From Geodermatophilus sabuli (GTDB taxonomy: Bacteria > Actinomycetota > Actinomycetes > Mycobacteriales > Geodermatophilaceae): a stretch of DNA of 64,000 nucleotides. The first letter of the stretch is position 1; each line of letters begins with the position of its first letter. Made by a program: the position numbers and the translations under genes. The notes under the pieces are model-generated. The model was not told the DNA's origin and made no database searches. It saw nothing but the letters and a program-made list of their open reading frames with translations. Positions 58,538 through 64,000 of the stretch are shown here, piece by piece. The stretch is taken from the NCBI RefSeq assembly GCF_010686765.1, contig NZ_JAAGWF010000007.1, positions 62,001 to 126,000 of the forward strand, in the 5' to 3' direction.

Positions 58538-58553
58538 GCCCGGACCCCGCGGC

Positions 58554-59825
58554 TCAGCGGTCCGCTCCCAGCATCGCGCTCCACCGGTCGGCGAAGTCCG
58601 GCAGCGTCTTGCTGACCGCGCCCGGATCGGCGACCTCGACGCCCGCGATGGCCAGCCCGAGGACCGCCCCGGCCATCACCATCCGGTGGTCGGCGTAGGA
58701 GTCCAGGCGGGCGGCCCGGCGCGGGCCGGGGGTCACGACCAGCCCGTCGGGCAGCTGCTCGACCCGGGCCCCGACCGCGGTGAGCACCTCGTCGAGGGCC
58801 TGCAGCCGGTCGGTCTCGTGCCCCCGCAGGTGCCCGATCCCGGTCAGCCGGGAGGGGCCCTCGGCCAGCGCGCACAGCGCCGCCAGCACCGGGGTCAGCT
58901 CACCCACCTCGCCGAGGTCGGCGACCAGCGGCCGGACGACGCCGGTGCCGGTGACCTGGAGCCCGCCGTCGTCCGTGCGGGTCACCGATGCGCCCATCTC
59001 ACCCAGGAGCTGGTCGAGCCGCCCGCCGGGCTGGGTGGTCGCGGTGGGCCAGTCGCCCACGGTGACCCGCCCGCCGGTGACCAGGGCGGCGGCGAGGAAG
59101 GGCGCGGCGTTGGACAGGTCGGGCTCGAGGACCTCGTCGCGGGCGGTGATCGGGCCCGGGGTCACCCGCCAGCCGCCGTCGGTCGCGGTGACCGTGACGC
59201 CGTGCTCGCGCAGGGACTCCACGGTCATCTCCACGTGCGGCATCGACGGCAGCCCGCCGGCCAGGGTGAGGTCGATGCCCTCGTCGAAGCGGGCGGCGGC
59301 CAGCAGCAGTCCGGAGACGATCTGGGAGGACTCGCTCGCGTCGACCGTCACCGCCCCCCCGCGGACCCGCCCGGTCCCGTGCACGGTGAAGGGGGCCCGG
59401 CCGCGGCCGTCGTCCTCGATCCGCACGCCGAGGTCGCGCAGCGCGGCGATCAGCCCGGCGTTGGGTCGGTCGCGCAGCCGGGCGTCACCGTCCACCCGGA
59501 CCGGACCGGTGGCCAGCGCGGCGACGGGCGGGAGGAAGCGGAGGACGGTGCCGGCCAGGCCGGCGTCGACCTCGGCCGGGCCACGCAGGTCGCCGGGGGT
59601 GACCAGCCAGTCGGCGCCGTCCGCACGCACGTGCACCCCGAGGGCCCGGAGCGCGCCGGCCATGAGATCGGTGTCGCGGGCGCGCAGCGGGCGCACCAGC
59701 CGGCTCGGCCCGTCGGACAGCGCGGCGAGGACCAGCGCGCGGGCGGTCAGCGACTTCGAGCCGGGCAGGGCCACGACGGCGTCCACCGGGGCGCTGCGGT
59801 GCGGCGTCGTCCAGACCTCGCTCAT
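58554..59825 (-). CDS. aroA: EPSP synthase (3-phosphoshikimate 1-carboxyvinyltransferase)
   Basis: A 423-residue enzyme of the shikimate pathway, matching Rv3227. LPGSKSLTARALVLAALSDG, AGTVLRFLPP, RDRPNAGLIAALRDLGV, SSQIVSGLLLAA and DSYADHRMVMAGAVLG are canonical. The position after LPGSK that is usually 'S-x-T-N-R' is S-L-T-A-R, as in other actinobacteria. ATG 59825 is set by homology. A perfect hairpin lies directly upstream. Cotranscribed with rsgA. Confidence 0.95.
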   Translation of the reverse strand: MSEVWTTPHRSAPVDAVVALPGSKSLTARALVLAALSDGPSRLVRPLRARDTDLMAGALRALGVHVRADGADWLVTPGDLRGPAEVDAGLAGTVLRFLPPVAALATGPVRVDGDARLRDRPNAGLIAALRDLGVRIEDDGRGRAPFTVHGTGRVRGGAVTVDASESSQIVSGLLLAAARFDEGIDLTLAGGLPSMPHVEMTVESLREHGVTVTATDGGWRVTPGPITARDEVLEPDLSNAAPFLAAALVTGGRVTVGDWPTATTQPGGRLDQLLGEMGASVTRTDDGGLQVTGTGVVRPLVADLGEVGELTPVLAALCALAEGPSRLTGIGHLRGHETDRLQALDEVLTAVGARVEQLPDGLVVTPGPRRAARLDSYADHRMVMAGAVLGLAIAGVEVADPGAVSKTLPDFADRWSAMLGADR

Positions 59826-59833
59826 GGGGTCAT

Positions 59834-59875
59834 CCTGCCCTGCGCGCCGACCGCGGGGTCGGCGCGCAGGGCAGG
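59834..59875 (-). terminator. perfect 19-bp hairpin between aldehyde dehydrogenase and aroA
   Basis: CCTGCCCTGCGCGCCGACC and GGTCGGCGCGCAGGGCAGG pair without mismatch around GCGG. It ends nine bases before the aroA start codon, so it terminates the aldehyde dehydrogenase transcript while leaving almost no room for a separate aroA promoter. Confidence 0.82.
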
Positions 59876-59884
59876 CCACGGCGG

Positions 59885-61345
59885 TCAGCCGGCGGCAGCG
59901 GCATCCGCGGGCCGGGCCTTCTTCGCCCCGGCGGTGCGGACCAGCCGGCGGTTGGCGAACTCGAACATGCCGAGCTCCGAGAGCTCGCGGCCGTAGCCGG
60001 AGCGCTTCACGCCGCCGAAGGGCAGCTCGGCCGAGGTGCCCGACGGCGAGTTGATCCAGACCATGCCGGAGTCGACCTGGTCGGCCACCTTGCGGGCCCG
60101 CTCGACGTCGCTGCTGAAGACCGTGGCCGACAGCCCGTACGGGGTGTCGTTGGCCAGCCGCACCGCCTCCTCCTCGCTGGAGACGCGGTGCACGACGCCG
60201 ACCGGCCCGAACAGCTCCTCGCGGTAGGCCCGCATCTCCGGGGTGACGTCGGCGAGCAGCGTGGCCTGCACGTAGGCCCCCTCGCGGTCCGGGCGGCCAC
60301 CGCCGGCGAGCACGGTCGCGCCCTTGTCGATGGCGTCCTGCACCTGGGCGGTGAGATCGGCCGCGGCGCGCTCGGAGGACAGCGGGCCCAGCCGGGTCGA
60401 CGGGTCGGTCGGGTCCCCGGGCTCGATGCCCTGGAAGACCTCGGTCAGACCGGAGACGAAGTCGTCGTAGACGTCGTCCATGACGATGAACCGCTTGGCG
60501 GCGATGCAGGCCTGACCGGCGTTCATGGTCCGCGACATGGCCGCGGCCTTCACCGTCTGCTCCACCTCGGGGGCGTCCAGCACGATGAACGGGTCGCTGC
60601 CGCCGAGCTCGAGCACCGACTTCTTGAGGTACTTGCCGGCAAGCGAGGCCACCGCGCTGCCGGCCCGGTCGCTGCCGGTCAGCGTCACGCCCTGTACCGA
60701 GGGGTGCGCGATGATCTTCTCGACGTCGGAGATGCGCAGGAACAGGTTGGTGTAGACGCCCTCGGGGACGCCGGCGTCGTGGAACAGCTGCTCCAGCGCC
60801 AGGGCGGTCTGCGGGTTGTTCTCGGCGTGCTTGAGCAGGATGGCGTTGCCCAGCACCAGGTTCGGCGCCGCGACGCGGGCCACCTGGTACAGCGGGAAGT
60901 TCCACGGCTCGATCGCCAGCAGGACGCCGGTGGGCTCGTTGAGGACGACGGCCTCGCCGTCCATCACGTCGATCGGCTTGGGCTCGAGGAACCGCGGGCC
61001 GTTCTTGGCGTAGTAGTCGAAGATCGACGCGACGAGCATGGCCTCGCCGGCGGCCTCGCGGATGGGCTTGCCCATCTCCGTGGTGATCAGCGCCGCCAGG
61101 TCGTCGCGGCGCTCCAGCATCAGCTCACCGATGCGGGCGACGACGGCGGCCCGGTCCTCGACCGGCCGGCGGCGCCACTCGAGGAACGCGGCGTGCGCCT
61201 TGTCGACGACCGCGTCGACCTCGCCGCTGTCGAGGAAGGGGAACTCCTGCTCCGTCCGTCCGGTGGCCGGGTTGACCGTCGCGTAGGGCCGGTCGCCGGA
61301 ATCGCTGGCGGTCTTGCCGGCCGGGGAGCTCTGGGTGGTGGTCAC
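59885..61345 (-). CDS. NAD(P)-dependent aldehyde dehydrogenase (succinate-semialdehyde type)
   Basis: A 486-residue aldehyde dehydrogenase. [30 protein letters not shown], the catalytic Glu in [12 protein letters not shown] and the nucleophilic Cys in [14 protein letters not shown] are intact. The pattern is closest to GabD-like succinate-semialdehyde dehydrogenases; substrate is inferred. GTG 61345 follows GGAGG, at a rather long spacing. The C-terminal 15 residues ([15 protein letters not shown]) are an extra tail. Confidence 0.9.
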   Translation of the reverse strand: MTTTQSSPAGKTASDSGDRPYATVNPATGRTEQEFPFLDSGEVDAVVDKAHAAFLEWRRRPVEDRAAVVARIGELMLERRDDLAALITTEMGKPIREAAGEAMLVASIFDYYAKNGPRFLEPKPIDVMDGEAVVLNEPTGVLLAIEPWNFPLYQVARVAAPNLVLGNAILLKHAENNPQTALALEQLFHDAGVPEGVYTNLFLRISDVEKIIAHPSVQGVTLTGSDRAGSAVASLAGKYLKKSVLELGGSDPFIVLDAPEVEQTVKAAAMSRTMNAGQACIAAKRFIVMDDVYDDFVSGLTEVFQGIEPGDPTDPSTRLGPLSSERAAADLTAQVQDAIDKGATVLAGGGRPDREGAYVQATLLADVTPEMRAYREELFGPVGVVHRVSSEEEAVRLANDTPYGLSATVFSSDVERARKVADQVDSGMVWINSPSGTSAELPFGGVKRSGYGRELSELGMFEFANRRLVRTAGAKKARPADAAAAG

Positions 61346-61445
61346 GGTCGTGGTGTCCTCCGTCGATGCTCGGTTGTGTGCGACCCACTCCTACCCGCCG
61401 TCCCGATCGGCACGCCAGGCCGGGGCGCGGGACGGAGGAGCGATC

Positions 61446-61451
61446 TAGGCT
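61446..61451 (+). promoter_or_regulatory. -10 element (TAGGCT) of the SRAP gene
   Basis: TAGGCT predicts a transcript starting near 61458 and a leader of about 70 bases; GGGAGGGAGA just before 61527 is the ribosome-binding site. Confidence 0.45.
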
Positions 61452-61526
61452 CGTGATCACCGCCGATCGCAGACCGCGGGCCGCCGCCCGGGATGCCCGC
61501 CGCCCGACCGGGGAGGGAGACCGACC

Positions 61527-62273
61527 GTGTGTGGCCGCTACGCCGCCAGCCGCCGTCCCGAGGACCTGGTCCTCGAGTTCGAGGCGGTCCGCGCCGAGGG
61601 GCAGCCGGTGCTCCCGGCCGACCACAACGTGGCCCCCACCAAGGACGTGTACGTCGTGCGGCACAAGAAGGAGCGCGACGCCGAGGGGCGGCCCACCGGT
61701 GAGGGACACCGGGAGCTGCGGGCCGTCCGCTGGGGCCTGGTGCCCTCCTGGGCCAAGGACGTCTCCGTCGGCAACCGGATGCTCAACGCCCGGGTCGAGT
61801 CCCTGACGGAGAAGCCGGCGTTCAAGAAGGCCGCCGCGACCCGCCGCTGCCTGGTCCCCGCCGACGGCTGGTACGAGTGGGCGAAGCGGCTGGACACCCC
61901 GGGCAAGCAGCCGTACTACATCACCCCCGAGGACGGTTCGGTGCTCGCCTTCGCCGGCCTGTGGGAGGTGTGGGGTCGTGGTGAGGACCGGCTCTACACC
62001 TGCACCGTCGTGACCTCGCCCGCCGTCGGCGCGCTCGCCGAGATCCACGACCGGATGCCGCTGGTGCTGCCCCGCGACCGCTGGGCCGAGTGGCTCGACC
62101 CCGGGCGTGCGGACGTCGCCGCGCTGACCGGGCCGACGCCGCCGGAGCTGGTCGAGCGGCTGGAGCTGCGCCCGGTGAGCACCGCGGTCAACAACGTCGC
62201 CAACAACGGCCCGGAGCTCGCGGCCCGGGTCGAGACGGTCAGCCCGCCGGCCGACCAGCCCGCCCTCTTCTGA
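61527..62273 (+). CDS. SRAP-domain protein (HMCES/YedK family)
   Basis: A 248-residue protein matching Rv3226c. After removal of the initiator residue the catalytic Cys2 (M-CGRYA) is exposed; the remaining active-site residues are Asn in HNVAPT, Glu in PADGWYEW and His in EIHDRMPLVL. The family forms a thiazolidine crosslink with abasic sites in single-stranded DNA, protecting them during replication. GTG 61527 is required for Cys at position 2. The next gene starts two bases after its stop. Confidence 0.94.
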   Translation: MCGRYAASRRPEDLVLEFEAVRAEGQPVLPADHNVAPTKDVYVVRHKKERDAEGRPTGEGHRELRAVRWGLVPSWAKDVSVGNRMLNARVESLTEKPAFKKAAATRRCLVPADGWYEWAKRLDTPGKQPYYITPEDGSVLAFAGLWEVWGRGEDRLYTCTVVTSPAVGALAEIHDRMPLVLPRDRWAEWLDPGRADVAALTGPTPPELVERLELRPVSTAVNNVANNGPELAARVETVSPPADQPALF

Positions 62274-62274
62274 G

Positions 62275-63825
62275 GTGGCCGGCACCGAGGAGGCCACGCC
62301 CGCGGTCGGGCAGGCCCCGCCGTCCGGCGCGCTGCCCGGCTGGGTGGCCGTGGTGGTCACCTTCCTGACGTCCGGCGCGGTGCTGGTCCTGGAGATCGCC
62401 GGCCTGCGGCTGATCGCCCCCTACGTCGGCATCACGCTGCAGACCAACACCGCGATCATCGGGTTCGCGCTGGCCGCCATCGCCATCGGCGCGTGGTCGG
62501 GCGGCGCGGTCGCCGACCGCACCGACCCGCGGCGGCTGATCGCCCCGCTCATGGTCGCCGGCGGCGCGCTGGTGGTCGCCGTCCTGCCGCTGGTGCGGTT
62601 CGCCGGCTCGGTGCTCACCGGCGCCGACGCCGGCAGCGTGCTGCTGCTGGCGGCGATCGCCGTCGTCGTCCCCGCGGCGCTGCTGTCCGCGGTGCCGCCG
62701 ATGGTGGTCAAGCTGCAGCTGGCCAGCCTCGAGGAGACCGGCTCGGTGGTCGGCCGGCTCTCGGGCATCGGCACGCTCGGCGGGATCGCGGCGACCTTCC
62801 TCACCGGGTTCCTGCTGATCGCGGTGTTCCCCACCAGCGGGATCCTGGTCGGCACCGGGCTGGTCACCGTGCTCGCCGGCGGCGCCGTCGGGGTGCTGCT
62901 GCGCCGCCGGTCGTCCGGGGGCACCGGCCGGGTGCCGGTGGGGCTGTTCCTGCTGGCGCTGGTCGGGTCGCTGCTCGCGGCGGTCGCGCCGACCCCCTGC
63001 CAGGCGGAGACCGCCTACCACTGCGCGCGGGTGGTCGCCGACCCCGAGCGGGAGACCGGCCGGGTGCTGCTGCTGGACACCCTCCGGCACTCCTACGTCG
63101 ACCTCGCCGACCCGACCCACCTGGAGTTCGAGTACGTCCGGGCGATCGCCGCCGTCACCGACGCCATGGCACCGGCCGGGCAGCCGCTCTCGGCGCTGCA
63201 CCTGGGCGGGGGAGGGCTGACCCTGCCGCGCTACCTGGCCGAGGTCCGGCCGGGCACCTCCAGCCTGGTGCTCGAGGTGGACCCCGGCGTCGTGGCCATG
63301 GACCGCGAGCAGCTGGCGCTCGAGGAGGGCGATCGGCTGCGGGTGCGGGTGGTCGACGCCCGGGTGGGCCTGGACGACGAGGCGGCGGGGGAGCGCGACC
63401 TGGTCGTCGGGGACGCGTTCGGCGGCCTGTCGGTGCCCTGGCAGCTGACCACCACCGAGGCGCTGCAGCTGGTGGACCGCGCACTCACCGACGACGGCCG
63501 CTACGTCGCCAACCTCATCGACCACCCGCCCATGGGCTTCGTCCGCGCCGAGCTGGCCACCCTGCAGGCGGTGTTCCCGCACGTGGCGCTGCTGGCCCGC
63601 GAGGCCGTGCTGGCCGGGGAGGACGGCGGCAACGTGGTCGCGGTCGCCTCCCGGAGCCCGCTGCCCACCGAGGCGATCGCCGACGCACTGCGGGCCCAGG
63701 ACCTGGGGTGGGAGGTCGCCGAGGGCCAGCGGCTGACGAGGTTCGTCGGGGACGCGCGGGTGCTCACCGACGACGCCGCGCCGGTCGACCAACTGCTCAC
63801 CCCCTACGCCGCCCCCGGCACCTGA
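62275..63825 (+). CDS. fused membrane/spermidine-synthase-like protein
   Basis: A 516-residue protein. About eight transmembrane helices (from AVVVTFLTSGAVLVLEIAGL to LFLLALVGSLLAAVA, residues 20-240) precede a methyltransferase-fold domain resembling polyamine synthases (SALHLGGGGLTLPRYLAEV, SLVLEVDPGVVAMDREQL, DLVVGDAFGGLSVPWQLTT). The Asp pair needed for aminopropyl transfer is partly kept. Such fused proteins are common in actinobacteria; whether they make polyamines is unclear. GTG start almost abuts the SRAP gene. Confidence 0.85.
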   Translation: MAGTEEATPAVGQAPPSGALPGWVAVVVTFLTSGAVLVLEIAGLRLIAPYVGITLQTNTAIIGFALAAIAIGAWSGGAVADRTDPRRLIAPLMVAGGALVVAVLPLVRFAGSVLTGADAGSVLLLAAIAVVVPAALLSAVPPMVVKLQLASLEETGSVVGRLSGIGTLGGIAATFLTGFLLIAVFPTSGILVGTGLVTVLAGGAVGVLLRRRSSGGTGRVPVGLFLLALVGSLLAAVAPTPCQAETAYHCARVVADPERETGRVLLLDTLRHSYVDLADPTHLEFEYVRAIAAVTDAMAPAGQPLSALHLGGGGLTLPRYLAEVRPGTSSLVLEVDPGVVAMDREQLALEEGDRLRVRVVDARVGLDDEAAGERDLVVGDAFGGLSVPWQLTTTEALQLVDRALTDDGRYVANLIDHPPMGFVRAELATLQAVFPHVALLAREAVLAGEDGGNVVAVASRSPLPTEAIADALRAQDLGWEVAEGQRLTRFVGDARVLTDDAAPVDQLLTPYAAPGT

Positions 63826-63830
63826 GCGGG

Positions 63831-63866
63831 CCTCCCCGCGGGGAGTCCCGGCGCTCCCCGCGGAGG
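63831..63866. terminator. hairpin after the spermidine-synthase-like gene
   Basis: CCTCCCCGCGGGGAG pairs with CTCCCCGCGGAGG apart from two bulged bases. It lies between convergent genes. Confidence 0.65.
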
Positions 63867-63906
63867 GTCCCGGGGGCTCCAGGTGCAGGGCGGGACGAGT
63901 CGGCCG

Positions 63907-64000
63907 TCAGCGGCTGATCGGGGCGGTGCGGGCCCGGGTCAGGCGCACGAGGTCGGCCGGGGCCACCTCCACCTGCAGGCCCCGCCGGCCGGCACTGACC
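63907..64000 (-). CDS. C-terminal end of an unidentified gene (runs off the window)
   Basis: Thirty-one codons are visible, ending RTAPISR and a TGA (63909-63907). The segment GLQVEVAPADLVRLTRAR looks like the end of a small enzyme domain, but is too short to assign. Confidence 0.55.
   Translation of the reverse strand, partial: VSAGRRGLQVEVAPADLVRLTRARTAPISR

Overview
The window is chromosomal DNA of a very GC-rich actinobacterium. Signs of this are many GTG starts, pervasive GTGA/ATGA gene overlaps, WhiB7, AdnAB, a CGYC mycoredoxin and a mycothiol-type DinB enzyme. The gene order closely follows Mycobacterium tuberculosis from Rv3211 down to Rv3193c, and a second block matches Rv3226c-Rv3228. 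The composition and the dispersed stop-codon repeats make me suspect Geodermatophilaceae (Blastococcus/Geodermatophilus/Modestobacter), but that is inference. I see no phage, transposase, integrase or CRISPR; the window looks like core chromosome with lineage-specific insertions.

Layout. 1-5.6 kb: the end of an alpha/beta hydrolase gene, an anchored PQQ-propeller protein, the DEAD-box helicase (RhlE type), a MiaE-like ferritin-fold protein, an atypical SDR and DUF3107. 5.6-13.5 kb: a TetR regulator diverging from an alpha/beta hydrolase, a DUF3152 protease-like protein coupled to a possible propeller hydrolase, MoeZ, a DinB-type enzyme, a Gly/Gln-rich membrane protein and an alkyltransferase-like (ATL) DNA repair protein. 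13.5-20 kb: adnA-adnB, the double-strand-break resection helicase-nuclease. 20-29.5 kb: epoxide hydrolase, M20 peptidase, Ser/Thr kinase, two exported proteins, an M16 peptidase pair and NudC. 29.6-34.8 kb: a degenerate uridine-kinase-like protein, an ANTAR protein, mycoredoxin, UvrD2, then whiB7 behind an attenuator leader and followed by two overlapping micro-ORFs. 34.8-44.4 kb: an ABC1 kinase, an E1-like protein, DUF5679, three peptidases and a UPF0182 membrane protein. 44.5-45.1 kb: two identical initiator tRNA genes flanking a small antisense gene. 45.2-55.8 kb: P450/ferredoxin, a VOC protein, a pyruvyltransferase-like protein, cystathionine gamma-synthase and beta-synthase, an alcohol dehydrogenase, an SRPBCC protein and an XdhC-like/xylulokinase pair. 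55.8-64 kb: HisN, DUF2795, DUF2087, RsgA, AroA, an aldehyde dehydrogenase, a SRAP protein and a spermidine-synthase-like membrane protein.

Themes. DNA repair is concentrated here (ATL, AdnAB, UvrD2, SRAP, RhlE-type helicase). Resistance and redox control are represented by WhiB7, mycoredoxin and NudC. Three features are not ordinary annotation: (i) about ten copies of a GC-rich palindromic repeat whose end is the stop codon of the flanking gene; (ii) a complete whiB7 attenuation leader, with two micro-ORFs coupled after whiB7; (iii) a four-cysteine extracellular domain that appears shared by the Ser/Thr kinase and an unlinked Gly/Gln-rich membrane protein. Several neighbouring proteins have lost hallmark residues: the NudC zinc ribbon, the UvrD2 tetracysteine motif, the P-loop of the uridine-kinase homologue and the SDR catalytic tyrosine.
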